Assembly: GCF_001698225.1 (NCBI RefSeq)
Contig: NZ_CP016594.1
Coordinates: forward strand, 4,402,001-4,466,000
Reading direction: 5' to 3'
DNA: 64,000 nucleotides
Origin: Gordonia terrae
Lineage (GTDB): Bacteria > Actinomycetota > Actinomycetes > Mycobacteriales > Mycobacteriaceae
The notes beneath the pieces are model-generated. The model did no database searches and had not been told where the DNA came from. It saw nothing but the letters and a program-made list of their open reading frames with translations. Both the position numbers and the translations under genes were made by a program. Within the stretch, counting starts at the first letter, position 1; each line of letters begins with the position of its first letter. This document shows, piece after piece, positions 17,196-25,806 of this stretch.

Positions 17196-17252
17196 CTCGG
17201 ATCAGGGAGCAGAACGCTCTGCGGCCCTTTCGGATTCGAGAGCACAGAGCAG

Positions 17253-17984
17253 TCAACGGAGGGCGCGATAGTGTGCGCGTTCGTCCGGAGTCCGGTGCTC
17301 GAGCGCATACGACAGTGCGGTACGGCCCATCCGGGCGGCATTGTCGTCGAGGTAGCCGAGCAGCACGGTCGCGTCGACACGCTTGCCGACCTCGCGCAGC
17401 ATCCAGCCGAACGCCTTCTGGATCAGATCACGGCGGTCGTCGCGGACAAGCGGCGCCACCGCCAGCAGTGCCGTCGCGTCACCGCGCTTGATGGGCGCGA
17501 AGGTCGCGATGATCCCCACCCGGCGCCGCCACAGGTCGTCATCCCGCGCGTGTCGCAGGATGAGGTCGAGTTCGCCGGTGCGGCGGCAGTATTCGCCGAG
17601 CACCGGATCGGCGGAGGAGTCGACGAGATCCCAATTGTTCACCCGGCCCCGACGCACGGCGTCGAGATAGAGGTCGACCCAGCCCCGCCCGTCGCCACCG
17701 CCGCGCAGTTCGGTGTCGAACTCCTGGCGGAGGATGAACAGGGCGATCAGCCGGTGCTCGTGCACCGGCGAATCGAGCAGTTCGACGACCTGGTCCGGGC
17801 CGATGCCACGGAACCCCTTCGCCAGCTTCCGTTGCACGGGGACACGGATTCCGAGGAATTCGTCGCCCTCTCCGTATCCCCCGGGCCGCGCCTGGAAGAA
17901 CGCGGCCTGCCCGAGCGCGAGCCCCGGATCGGCCACCTCGGCTGCCGCATCACGCACCTGCGCTGCGGTCGGCGCGTCCGACAT
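17253..17984 (-). CDS. AlkD-like DNA alkylation repair protein
   Basis: A 243-residue HEAT-like protein. FFQARPGGYGEGDEFLGIRVPVQRKLAK at the N-terminus and NNWDLVDSSADPVLGEY near residue 117 match the AlkD family, whose conserved Trp and Asp in this second segment bind and process alkylated bases. RRRVGIIATFAPIKRGD and QKAFGWMLREVGKR continue the family pattern. AlkD-type glycosylases remove positively charged N3/N7-alkyl adducts without base flipping. The gene follows the flavoprotein gene on the same strand after only six bases. Confidence 0.85.
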   Translation of the reverse strand: MSDAPTAAQVRDAAAEVADPGLALGQAAFFQARPGGYGEGDEFLGIRVPVQRKLAKGFRGIGPDQVVELLDSPVHEHRLIALFILRQEFDTELRGGGDGRGWVDLYLDAVRRGRVNNWDLVDSSADPVLGEYCRRTGELDLILRHARDDDLWRRRVGIIATFAPIKRGDATALLAVAPLVRDDRRDLIQKAFGWMLREVGKRVDATVLLGYLDDNAARMGRTALSYALEHRTPDERAHYRALR

Positions 17985-17990
17985 GTGTCG

Positions 17991-19184
17991 CTACAGCAGA
18001 TCGGCCACGGGGGTGGGGGTCTGGAGCTTGGGCCGGGTCTTCATCACCGCACCCACCTTGCCGGCGCCCACCACACCGGTGAGCACACCGCCCCGGCTGT
18101 AATACGCGACGAACTTCTTGCCGTCATCGTCGACGACATGAACCTCGTCATCGGCGCGCGGAGCACCGAGCACCTGGATCTTGACGTCGAACTGGTCGCT
18201 CCAGAAGTAGGCCACCGACGCCGTCACCGCGTCGCCACCGGTGATCTGGTGGGCCACCACCGACGCCTGCTCCACGGTGTGGTTCCAATGCTCGACGCGT
18301 GTGGGCCACCCCTCCCCGTCGAGCCAGTTCGCCACATCACCGAGCGCATACACATTCGCGACACTGGTATGCCCGGTGGCATCGCAGGCGATCCCACCAC
18401 CGCTCTCGCGCGGGGCGAGATCGATTCCCGAACCGTCCAGAAAACCGGTCACCGGAGTCGAACCGATACCGACCACGACGATGTCGGCGGGCAGGGTCGT
18501 GCCGTCGGTGAGTTCGACCGCCTCGACCCGACCGTCCGACACCACGATGCTCGCGACACCGACGCCGGTCCGGAGATCGATGCCGTTGGCCACATGCAGC
18601 CGTGAGACCAGCGCGCCGATCTGTTCCCCCAGTGCCACGGCGAGGGGCGTCGCAGCCGGCTCGACGAGACTGACGGACAGCCCGCGCGTCACAAGACCCG
18701 CCGCCACCTCGCATCCGATGAAACCGGCGCCGATGACGACCGCGGTGCTCGCGGAATCGATCTCACCGCGCAGCGCCACCGCGTCGTCGTAGGTGCGCAG
18801 CACGTGCACACCACCGACCCTCTCGGGCAGACCCGGGAACGGCCGCGGATCGAGGCCCGTCGCCAGCACCAGGGTGTCGTAGGCGACGGTGGCGCCCGAC
18901 GCCAGCGTGATCGTCTGCTCCGCCGGCGACACCGCGCTCACCGCGTCACCGAGCCGCAACGTGATGCCGGCCTCGTCGTAGAACTCCGCGGGCTTGAGGT
19001 CGACGCGGTCGTCCTTGCCCAGCAACACCGACTTCGACAGGGGCGGACGATCGTACGGCGGGTGATCCTCCGCCCCGACGAGCGTGATCGGGTCCGCGAA
19101 CCCGTTGTTCCGCAGGTTCTCCGCGACCCGGATACCCCCAAGCCCGGCACCGACGACGACCACGCCCGCGCTTGATCCACTCAT
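17991..19184 (-). CDS. FAD-dependent ferredoxin/rubredoxin reductase
   Basis: A 397-residue pyridine nucleotide-disulfide-type reductase. FAD motif GAGLGGIRVAENLR near residue 12, PPYDRPPLSK, ATGLDPRPFPG, NAD motif GAGFIGCEVAAGL near residue 150, and YALGDVANW near residue 285 are all present. No redox-active CxxC is seen, so it belongs to the class that reduces ferredoxins or rubredoxins for oxygenases and P450s. It could serve the 3Fe-4S ferredoxin of the CYP51 cluster in this window (inference). A similar gene, Rv0688, lies between tuf and mft in M. tuberculosis. Confidence 0.85.
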   Translation of the reverse strand: MSGSSAGVVVVGAGLGGIRVAENLRNNGFADPITLVGAEDHPPYDRPPLSKSVLLGKDDRVDLKPAEFYDEAGITLRLGDAVSAVSPAEQTITLASGATVAYDTLVLATGLDPRPFPGLPERVGGVHVLRTYDDAVALRGEIDSASTAVVIGAGFIGCEVAAGLVTRGLSVSLVEPAATPLAVALGEQIGALVSRLHVANGIDLRTGVGVASIVVSDGRVEAVELTDGTTLPADIVVVGIGSTPVTGFLDGSGIDLAPRESGGGIACDATGHTSVANVYALGDVANWLDGEGWPTRVEHWNHTVEQASVVAHQITGGDAVTASVAYFWSDQFDVKIQVLGAPRADDEVHVVDDDGKKFVAYYSRGGVLTGVVGAGKVGAVMKTRPKLQTPTPVADLL

Positions 19185-19266
19185 CTCTCGTCCCCTCTTG
19201 TCGTCCCTCCCGCGGACACCGGTCAGAGCCCGGCGGTCGCGCGGACCGCCCCGGGGCACGGGTGCC

Positions 19267-19845
19267 TCAACGGGTCACATCGCCGACCGGTTGCAGGTCG
19301 GACAGCAGCCAATTCCCGTCGACCTTACGCATAAGTGCCCACCGCGCGGTAGGGGTCGCCGCAGGTTTTCCGTCGGCGGGCTGCCTAACGTCTGTAGATT
19401 CTTCGCCTGCGCTCCGTCCGACCACCTCATTGACGAACACCAGCACCCGCCCCCGGTCCGAATCAGCCTCGTGCAGACCGGCACCGACGACCTCGCCCCG
19501 GACCGACAGCGCGGACGCACGGACACCCGGCACCACGACATCGGCCCCGCGGTTGCGGTAGTCCAGGCGGAGCGGGTCGGTGAGCAACGCGTCGGTCGCG
19601 CGACGCCGGTCGGCAGGGTCGTCGGGCGAATAGGTCAGCACCGCACCCACGGCCGCCGCCGTAGCCGTGAGGATCTCGGCGCGCTGATCGTCGGTCGGGT
19701 CGGAGTCCGGACGCAACGTGGCCGCGCCGGCGATCACCGCGATCACGAGCAGCAGCACCGTCGCGGCGACGACGAGTCGCAGCCGGGCGCGCTGGCGGCG
19801 GGTCGGCCGTGCCGGTAGTGCTTCCCGGCCTTCGGTGGCGGTCAC
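19267..19845 (-). CDS. Mce-associated membrane protein (fourth of four)
   Basis: A 192-residue protein: a basic N-terminus, one transmembrane helix (about residues 22-42), then an NTF2-like extracytoplasmic domain ending RWALMRKVDGNWLLSDLQPVG, the usual ending of Mce-associated proteins. The GTG at 19845 overlaps the upstream stop by four bases. Such proteins stabilise Mce lipid-transport complexes, but no mce genes are in this window. Confidence 0.75.
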   Translation of the reverse strand: MTATEGREALPARPTRRQRARLRLVVAATVLLLVIAVIAGAATLRPDSDPTDDQRAEILTATAAAVGAVLTYSPDDPADRRRATDALLTDPLRLDYRNRGADVVVPGVRASALSVRGEVVGAGLHEADSDRGRVLVFVNEVVGRSAGEESTDVRQPADGKPAATPTARWALMRKVDGNWLLSDLQPVGDVTR

Positions 19846-20489
19846 GGACGCCTCGCCTGGGCGATCTTCCAGCCGTCTTCGGTGCTGGTCATCGTGACCA
19901 GTGCCGTGATCCGCTCACCGGTGGTGTCGATCTCCGAACCGTCGCCCGGCTCCCCGAGGAGCGCCGGGTTCGTCGCGTCGGCGACGACCAGGACGTCGAC
20001 ACTGCTGCCGATCTCGTCGGACGTCGGGTCGGTGACGAGTCCCGCCGAAACCACCTGCCCGACACTCGGACCCGCCTGCCCACCCACCTCCGCCGCCAGG
20101 GCGTCGCGGGCGGCGTCGATCCGCTCCCGCTGCGAGCCGGTGCTCACCGCGGCGACGGCGGCCACATATCCCTCGGGGTCGGTCGGGTCGGCGGTGAGCA
20201 TGGCGGTGACGGCTCCGCGTGCGGATGCGAGCACGTCATCCGCCAGGGCCGCCGCCGCATGCTGTTCGCGGATCTGCCAGCTCAACACTCCGGCCACCGC
20301 GACGAGCAGCAGCACGGCGACCGCCACTGCGACGAGGGCCCGGCGCAGCAGACGTGTCCGTCGTGAGGCACGCGACCGTAGGGCCGGGGCCGCGGCGATC
20401 CGGGCGGTGCGCGCCCGGCGCACCGCCGTGTCGACCCGCTCGCGAGCGAGTTCGACTCTTGCCGAACCGGTCTCGTTCATCGCCGCCAC
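19842..20489 (-). CDS. Mce-associated membrane protein (third of four)
   Basis: A 215-residue protein with a long basic cytoplasmic region (repeated RAR/RRT text to about residue 48), one transmembrane helix (about residues 50-70) and a periplasmic domain with REQHAAAALADDVLASARGAVTAML and the closing TSTEDGWKIAQA strand. This is the common Mce-associated layout. Start could be the GTG at 20489 or the ATG at 20480. It is 22 bases after the second member and overlaps the fourth. Confidence 0.75.
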   Translation of the reverse strand: MAAMNETGSARVELARERVDTAVRRARTARIAAAPALRSRASRRTRLLRRALVAVAVAVLLLVAVAGVLSWQIREQHAAAALADDVLASARGAVTAMLTADPTDPEGYVAAVAAVSTGSQRERIDAARDALAAEVGGQAGPSVGQVVSAGLVTDPTSDEIGSSVDVLVVADATNPALLGEPGDGSEIDTTGERITALVTMTSTEDGWKIAQARRP

Positions 20490-20511
20490 CGCCTCCGACC
20501 CTCGGGCGCAG

Positions 20512-21048
20512 TCATCCGATCACATCCGCCGCCGCGAGAAGCCAGGCGTCGTCGATGCGGACGAACCGGGCGAGAACCGAGCGGCGCACCGTCGTCGCCG
20601 GCCCGGCGTCGGGGCGTACGGTCACCGACACCCGCACCAACGTCTCCCCCTCCTCGCCGTCGGCTGCGACGACGCTGACGATCTCCGGGCGCCACGTGAC
20701 CGACGACGTCCCCTCGGGCGGCGGCCGATCGAGCTGAGCGCCGTAGCTGTCGGTGAAGTCGTCCGCGACCAGAGCCCGCGCGCGGGCCCGGTCCTGCTGC
20801 CATCTGTCCGCGTCGACGGAGAAGACGTCCGAGACGATCGCGCCGGCCTGTGTTCGCAGCTGATCCCGGCTGTGCGCGACGTCGGCGCCGGCCCGCTGCG
20901 ATCCCCACAGTGCGAGCACGACGACGAGGGCGGTCACCAGTACGACCGATGCGATCGCGATGCAGACCGCGGCGGCTCGTGCGGTGACCGGCGGTGTCGT
21001 CTGCCCCCGGCCCGATCCGGCGGCTCCGGACTTCGTCGGCGAACTCAT
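20512..21048 (-). CDS. Mce-associated membrane protein (second of four)
   Basis: A 178-residue protein with one transmembrane helix (about residues 25-48) and an external domain that includes SVDADRWQQDRARARALVADDFTDSYG and RFVRIDDAWLLAAADVIG. The domain order matches other Mce-associated proteins. The ATG at 21048 overlaps the first member's stop by four bases. Confidence 0.75.
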   Translation of the reverse strand: MSSPTKSGAAGSGRGQTTPPVTARAAAVCIAIASVVLVTALVVVLALWGSQRAGADVAHSRDQLRTQAGAIVSDVFSVDADRWQQDRARARALVADDFTDSYGAQLDRPPPEGTSSVTWRPEIVSVVAADGEEGETLVRVSVTVRPDAGPATTVRRSVLARFVRIDDAWLLAAADVIG

Positions 21049-21668
21049 GGAAGATACTGCACCGCCCCGAGTTTCAGACTTCCACCGGCCGGCGTGACGA
21101 GGACACGCAACCGGAATCGGCGCGCCTGGTCATCGGCCGCGCCCGGAGCGTTCTGGCCGGCGAAGACCACGGTGGCGGCCACGAGGACCGTGGCGGAATC
21201 GCCGTCGCGGACGGAGATCCCGGTGCCGTCGACCGAAGACTCCGCGACAGTGCCGTTGGCGCGGACGAATTCGGTGTAGCTGTCCGCCGATTGAGCGAAT
21301 TCGTCGTAGAAGGCCCCGGTGGCACCGGCGAGGATCCGCTGGGCGCGCCGGTCGTCGCGGCTGTCCGGCGCGATCAGCACCTCGACGCGTTCGGCTGCGG
21401 CCGACTGGAGTTCGGCATCGGAGTAGTGCGCGCGGTCCCGCGTCCACGCGGTGACCGCGACACCGGCCAGCCCGAGCGCAACGACGAGCACGAGGCCGGC
21501 GACCACCCACCGACGCCGGGGAAGTCGGCGCCGTAGACCGGCGTCGACCTCGATCCGGTGCAGCTCGTCCAGCGCGTCGCGCAGCTCGCGTCTGGCCGCC
21601 CGATCGGCATCCAGCTCATGCGACCCGGACGGGGCGGCCGCCCGCCCGCTCGTACCCCCCGCCTTCAC
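21045..21668 (-). CDS. Mce-associated membrane protein (first of four)
   Basis: A 207-residue protein with an N-terminal acidic/basic cytoplasmic helix (RAARRELRDALDELHRIEVD), one transmembrane segment (about residues 53-73) and an NTF2-like external domain with GATGAFYDEFAQSADSYTEFVRANG. The GTG at 21668 overlaps the SDR stop by four bases (GTGA), fixing the start; longer readings would lie inside the SDR. It opens a chain of four related proteins that look like paralogues from tandem duplication. Confidence 0.75.
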   Translation of the reverse strand: MKAGGTSGRAAAPSGSHELDADRAARRELRDALDELHRIEVDAGLRRRLPRRRWVVAGLVLVVALGLAGVAVTAWTRDRAHYSDAELQSAAAERVEVLIAPDSRDDRRAQRILAGATGAFYDEFAQSADSYTEFVRANGTVAESSVDGTGISVRDGDSATVLVAATVVFAGQNAPGAADDQARRFRLRVLVTPAGGSLKLGAVQYLP

Positions 21669-22594
21669 GACGACAGGGGCGTGCTCTCCTGGGGCGATGT
21701 CAGGCGCTCGCCCGCCGCCCTCGTCTCGACCTTTTCGCCGCGGATTCGGCTGGAGTATGCGGCGCGGGCCTGCTGGTCGGGACTGAGGAAGATCGAGTCC
21801 AGCTTGGTCAGCTTGCGCGACAGCCGCTTCATCGCCTGCGGGAAGAGCGGACTCGACTCGGCCCACCGCATCGACCGCGGCGCGTAGACGCGGGTGACCG
21901 GCCGCGCGATCGTCTGCACGACGATCGAGGCGACCTCACCGGGCTCGACGGTCTGGATGAATTTGTTGGTCTGCAGACCCGAGATCAGTGCGGTCCGCGT
22001 GAATGTCGGCAACACTGCACTGATCGTGACGCCCTGCGGCTCGAGTTCGGCGCCGAGCGCCTCGGAGAATTCGATGACGGCTGCCTTGGCACCGTTGTAG
22101 ATCGTGAGGCCGGGAGTCGGTATGCGTCCGGCGGTCGAGGCGATGTTCACGATGTGACCGGTCCGGCGCGGCGCCATCCGGCGGGCCGCCTCCTGGCATC
22201 CGATGATCACACCCAGGACGTCGATCTCGTAGGTCCGGCGAATGATCGTGTCGTCGTAGGACAGGAACGGACCGACCGGCATGATCCCGGCGTTGTTCAC
22301 GAGTACGTCGATCGGCCCCAGTCGAGCCTCGACCTCGGTCAGGAACGCGTCGAAGGACTCGCGCTTGGTGACGTCCACCTCGATGCCCTCGATGCCGAGG
22401 TCGGCGGCGGCCTTCCCCACGGCTTCGGAGTCCACATCGCCGATGGCGACCTTCGCCCCCGCGTCGAACAGCTGGGTGGCGGTCTCGAATCCGATGCCCC
22501 GGGCGCCACCGGTGATGACCACGACCTTGTCCCGCAACGCGGCGCGGATGGCCGCGTGGTCGGGTGTGCGGGACAGCCTGTCGCGCAGACTCAT
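21665..22594 (-). CDS. SDR family oxidoreductase coupled to Mce-associated genes
   Basis: A 309-residue classical SDR. TGGARGIGFETATQL near residue 28, NNAGIM near residue 103, NIASTAG and YNGAK give the cofactor and catalytic sites. The C-terminal extension (RWAESSPLFPQAMKRLSRKLTKLD) recalls SDRs near mce and yrbE loci of actinobacteria. AAGGAGATCC precedes the ATG. The stop overlaps the first Mce-associated gene. The substrate may be a lipid or steroid handled with the membrane proteins (inference). Confidence 0.87.
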   Translation of the reverse strand: MSLRDRLSRTPDHAAIRAALRDKVVVITGGARGIGFETATQLFDAGAKVAIGDVDSEAVGKAAADLGIEGIEVDVTKRESFDAFLTEVEARLGPIDVLVNNAGIMPVGPFLSYDDTIIRRTYEIDVLGVIIGCQEAARRMAPRRTGHIVNIASTAGRIPTPGLTIYNGAKAAVIEFSEALGAELEPQGVTISAVLPTFTRTALISGLQTNKFIQTVEPGEVASIVVQTIARPVTRVYAPRSMRWAESSPLFPQAMKRLSRKLTKLDSIFLSPDQQARAAYSSRIRGEKVETRAAGERLTSPQESTPLSS

Positions 22595-22673
22595 TGGATC
22601 TCCTTAGGTGGAAGTGGACGGAATCGGTCAGCGCGGAGCGGAGCGGAGCGAGCCGTTCATCTCCGGCAGGGTG

Positions 22674-23306
22674 TCACCAGATCATCGGTGCGAGGAACTT
22701 CGCGGCGAAGTCCCGGACGCGCTGCGGTTCGTTGCGCGCGGGGTCCGACGGCGGCGTCTCGAGCAGCGAGATCACCAGGCGCACATGGATCTCCACGGCC
22801 TCCAGCAAGTCCTCGACGGGCATCTGTGCACCTTCGTCGCGGAGCGTCGCGGCCACTCGGTCGGTGACCATGTCGATGAACAACGACGTCATCTTGGCGG
22901 TGACGCTCTTGATCTCGGAGTCGGTGAGGACGATCCGGCTCAGCAACGGGTCGGAGTTGACCCATTCGGCGCCGACCGCGAACGCCTCGACCAGTGCGGC
23001 CTTGGGACCGAGTCCCTTCACCGAGGCCTCGAGCTTCTGCATGCCGGTCTCGTAGGCGTCGTTCGCCACCGCGTAGAGCAGCGCGTCCTTGTTGGGGAAG
23101 CGCCGGTACAAGGTGCTGCGGCTCACCCCCGCACGCGCGGCGACCTCGTCGATGTTGGCGCGTCGGACGCCGACCTCGGCGAACTCGGCCCCGGCGGCGG
23201 CGAGGATCGCCGCCTCCTGGTCGGCCGGGCTCGCGGTGTTCCGGACCTTACGTGTCGACGTCCGGGTCCTGCTGTCGGTCTTCGTCCCGGTATCTGCCAC
23301 GGTCAT
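22674..23306 (-). CDS. TetR family regulator
   Basis: A 210-residue TetR protein. A basic tail of about 25 residues precedes the helix-turn-helix AAGAEFAEVGVRRANIDEVAARAGVSRSTLYRRFPNKDALLYAV. The C-terminal domain shows no recognisable ligand signature. Its ATG overlaps the small CxxC gene upstream (ATGA), and the SDR follows 79 bases downstream, so it is placed to regulate the SDR and Mce-associated genes. Confidence 0.87.
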   Translation of the reverse strand: MTVADTGTKTDSRTRTSTRKVRNTASPADQEAAILAAAGAEFAEVGVRRANIDEVAARAGVSRSTLYRRFPNKDALLYAVANDAYETGMQKLEASVKGLGPKAALVEAFAVGAEWVNSDPLLSRIVLTDSEIKSVTAKMTSLFIDMVTDRVAATLRDEGAQMPVEDLLEAVEIHVRLVISLLETPPSDPARNEPQRVRDFAAKFLAPMIW

Positions 23307-23539
23307 CGCCGCCGCGAGGTGACAGGGAGCTCGTTCTCCGCGGGTTCCGACAGCCGGCCACCGCCCGGCGTGCGATGCATGATCGTCGTGATCTCCATCA
23401 GGTCAAAATACAACCCGCAGCTACGGCACATGCGGCCGACGAGAGCACCGTCCTCGGCCTCGGGCATCGCGACGCCGTACGAGAGGGGAGTCTCGGACAG
23501 CCCGATGCCTGCGGGCGCAGCCGCCAGAACCGAACTCAT
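23303..23539 (-). CDS. small CxxC protein, unknown
   Basis: A protein of about 78 residues with one CRSCG motif followed by LYFDLMEITTIMHRTPGGG. A single CxxC gives half a zinc ribbon, so it might dimerise round a metal or pair with another protein. ATG 23539 is preferred because GGGAGG lies eight bases upstream; ATG 23545 is alternative. The stop overlaps the TetR start, an unusual partner for so small a protein. Not recognised beyond this. Confidence 0.55.
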   Translation of the reverse strand: MSSVLAAAPAGIGLSETPLSYGVAMPEAEDGALVGRMCRSCGLYFDLMEITTIMHRTPGGGRLSEPAENELPVTSRRR

Positions 23540-23662
23540 GCCCATCCCCTCCCGCTCAGACCGTGAGTGAGTCACCCCGATGATGTGACCCACATCGCAT
23601 ACTAGACCATGTTGAGACAGATCGGAAAAACCGTTTCTACCGCGAGGTGCGCCCGGGCACCG

Positions 23663-24646
23663 TCACCGACCGGCGAGGAGGCGATGACATCGCCGCAGAC
23701 GTTCCCGCCACCGGTGCTGACCGTCGGGTCCCAGCGCGAGTTCGCCGGTGTCGATCGGGGCTTCGGCGTCGAACCATCGGACGTCGACGCCGCCGTCGAT
23801 CATCTGGAACGACGTCGCGACGTCCGCGGCGAGCAGCGTCCCGGTGCCCAGTCCGCACGCTAGTTCCAGGCGGGGCAGCGCGGCGGCGGCAGCGATCCCC
23901 GCGGCCATCCCGATCGCGCTGTCGAGCGCGCTCGAGACCACGATCTCGAGCCCGATGCTCTCGGCGAGCGCGAGCGTTGCCCGCATGCCGCCCAGCGGCG
24001 CCACCTTGACCACGGCGACATCCGCGGCGTCTGCGGCCACCACCCGATACGGATCGTCCGCCTTACGGATGGACTCGTCGGCCGCGATCGGCACCCCGAC
24101 CGCCCGACGGACCGCGGCGAGTTCCTCGACTGTGCGACAGGGCTGTTCGGCGTACTCGACGTCACCGATGGCCCGCAGGGCGGCGATGGCCTCGTCCACG
24201 GTCCACCCCCCGTTCGCGTCGACGCGCACCCGCCCGATCACCGCACGCGTGGCCGCCACCCGCGCGATGTCGTCGTCGAGCGTCTGCCCGGCTTCGGCGA
24301 CCTTGACCTTCGCGGTACCCGCACCGGGGTAGCGCTCGAGCAGCGCCGCGACCTCCTCGGCCGGGATCGCGGGCACCGTCGCGTTCACCGGGATCCTGTC
24401 GCGAACGGCCACGGGAGGCCCGACCCACGCCGCCTCGAGACCGGCCCGCAGCCACGACGCCGCCTCCGGATCGTCGTATTCGACGAACGGCCCGAATTCA
24501 CCCCACCCCGCCGGACCGGCGAAGACCATCGTCTCGCGTGAGGTGAGCCCGCGGAACCTGGTGCGCATCGGGAGTCGGACCGCCACAGCGGATGCGAGGA
24601 CGTCCTCGACATCCGGAAGGACCCAGTCCTGCTCGTCGCGCATCAT
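23663..24646 (-). CDS. menC: o-succinylbenzoate synthase
   Basis: A 327-residue enolase-superfamily enzyme of menaquinone synthesis, dehydrating SHCHC to o-succinylbenzoate. The catalytic lysine pair is in TAKVKVAEAG near residue 112; the metal ligands are Asp in RVDANGGW, Glu in EYAEQPC and Asp in AADESIRK. The second lysine is in VVKVAPLGG, and SSALDSAIG closes the barrel. GAGAGG lies before the tandem ATGs at 24646/24643. No other men gene is in the window. It diverges from the mpaB-type gene. Confidence 0.9.
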   Translation of the reverse strand: MMRDEQDWVLPDVEDVLASAVAVRLPMRTRFRGLTSRETMVFAGPAGWGEFGPFVEYDDPEAASWLRAGLEAAWVGPPVAVRDRIPVNATVPAIPAEEVAALLERYPGAGTAKVKVAEAGQTLDDDIARVAATRAVIGRVRVDANGGWTVDEAIAALRAIGDVEYAEQPCRTVEELAAVRRAVGVPIAADESIRKADDPYRVVAADAADVAVVKVAPLGGMRATLALAESIGLEIVVSSALDSAIGMAAGIAAAAALPRLELACGLGTGTLLAADVATSFQMIDGGVDVRWFDAEAPIDTGELALGPDGQHRWRERLRRCHRLLAGR

Positions 24647-24693
24647 CCGACCTCTCTCTCCGAACGCGGATCACCCGCTTCGTTGAAACAACC

Positions 24694-24712
24694 TTCCAAG
24701 TTTGTTCCAAGT
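24694..24712. repeat. direct repeat TTCCAAGT x2 upstream of the mpaB-type gene
   Basis: TTCCAAGT occurs at 24694-24701 and 24705-24712, an 11-base period that puts both copies on the same helix face. GATAGT at 24715-24720 could be a -10 element for the gene starting at 24730. GTTGAAACAAC (24682-24692) is a small inverted repeat just upstream. This looks like an activator or repressor site. Confidence 0.4.
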
Positions 24713-24729
24713 GCGATAGTCTCGCCGCC

Positions 24730-25665
24730 ATGCCAGTCAACCAGGGATTCGATGCCGGTATCCGCGAGGCGGAACCGATGATCGTCGATGACACTCCGGA
24801 CACCGCGGGCGAGATCGCCTCTCCGCGTCTCGGTGCCGACTCGCTCGTGTGGAAGTTCTACGGCGACAACCGCGGCCTGCTCGGTTTCCAGCGTCTGGCC
24901 GGCACCGAGAACTGCATCGAACAACTCGGCCAGGCCGTCCTGGACCATTCGGTCATCTTCAGCGACTTCCTCGGCCGGGCCAAGCGCACCGGCCCGCCCG
25001 TCATGCGCACCGTCTACAGCACCGAGCCGGAGAAGTGGGGTCGCACGGTGCGCGACTTCCACAAGGACATCAAGGGCACGATCAGCGACGGGTCGCGCTA
25101 CCACGCGCTCAACCCGGAACTCTTCTACTGGGCCCACGCGACCTTCGTCGACCAGGTCCTCTTCATCACCGACACCTTCATCCGACGCCTGAGCTACGCC
25201 GAGAAGGTCCAGATCTTCGAAGAGAGCAAGGTCTGGTACCAGCTCTACGGGGTCAGCGACCGAGGGCAACCGCAGACCTACGACGAATTCGTCGAGTACT
25301 GGGACGACATGCTCGACCGGTTCGTCCCGCACAAGACCATCGTCTATGCGACGGGATACATCCGGCAGGGACTCCCCCGGCCCAAGAAGATCCCCGCGCC
25401 GGTCTGGAAGGTCGTCTCGGCTCCGCTGAACGCATTCATCCGCACGGTGGTCGTCGGCACTCTCCCCCAGCAGATGCGTGACGTCTGCGAGCTCGAGTGG
25501 AATGATCGGCGCGAGAGGAACTTTCAACGCTTCGCGGCGCTCATGCGGGCCGCCAACCCGCTGATCAACCGGCTGCCGCTCAAGTATCTCTATGTCCCAT
25601 GGGCCTACGACGCCTGGCGCAAGGTCGGGATCGACCCGCGGCCGCTGCACAACAAACCCGCCTGA
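24730..25665 (+). CDS. mpaB/rubber-oxygenase-type oxygenase (DUF2236)
   Basis: A 311-residue helical protein of the mpaB/Lcp (DUF2236) family, members of which are haem b oxygenases such as latex-clearing protein. Conserved family text includes GRTVRDFHKDIKG near residue 112, ALNPELFYWAHATFVDQVL near residue 130 and the distal DRFVPHKTIVYATGYI. The histidines in the first two segments are candidate haem or active-site residues. There is no signal peptide, unlike secreted Lcp, so an intracellular substrate is likely. Function is otherwise unknown. Confidence 0.75.
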   Translation: MPVNQGFDAGIREAEPMIVDDTPDTAGEIASPRLGADSLVWKFYGDNRGLLGFQRLAGTENCIEQLGQAVLDHSVIFSDFLGRAKRTGPPVMRTVYSTEPEKWGRTVRDFHKDIKGTISDGSRYHALNPELFYWAHATFVDQVLFITDTFIRRLSYAEKVQIFEESKVWYQLYGVSDRGQPQTYDEFVEYWDDMLDRFVPHKTIVYATGYIRQGLPRPKKIPAPVWKVVSAPLNAFIRTVVVGTLPQQMRDVCELEWNDRRERNFQRFAALMRAANPLINRLPLKYLYVPWAYDAWRKVGIDPRPLHNKPA

Positions 25666-25681
25666 CCCCTCCTTCCCTGAG

Positions 25682-25797
25682 CTGAGGAGCGTGCGTGACC
25701 CCCGCCGCCCCCTGAGGAGCGTGCGCGACCCCGCCGCCCCCTGAGGAGCGAGCGTGCGCGACCCCCGCCGCCCCCTGAGGAGCGAGCGCGCGAGCGT
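25682..25797 (+). repeat. tandem 29-34 base repeats in a convergent gap
   Basis: CTGAGGAGCG begins at 25682, 25712, 25741 and 25775, each followed by a variant of (AGCG)TGCGCGACCCCCGCCGCC. The array fills the 141-base space between two convergent genes. It resembles the CTGAGG-GCGAG module of the type 1 repeats and may be an expanded derivative. Confidence 0.75.
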
Positions 25798-25806
25798 CCC
25801 GAAGGG

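Noticed and set aside
25682..25797. CRISPR-like array
   Set aside because: Units are adjacent with uneven period and no unique spacers.
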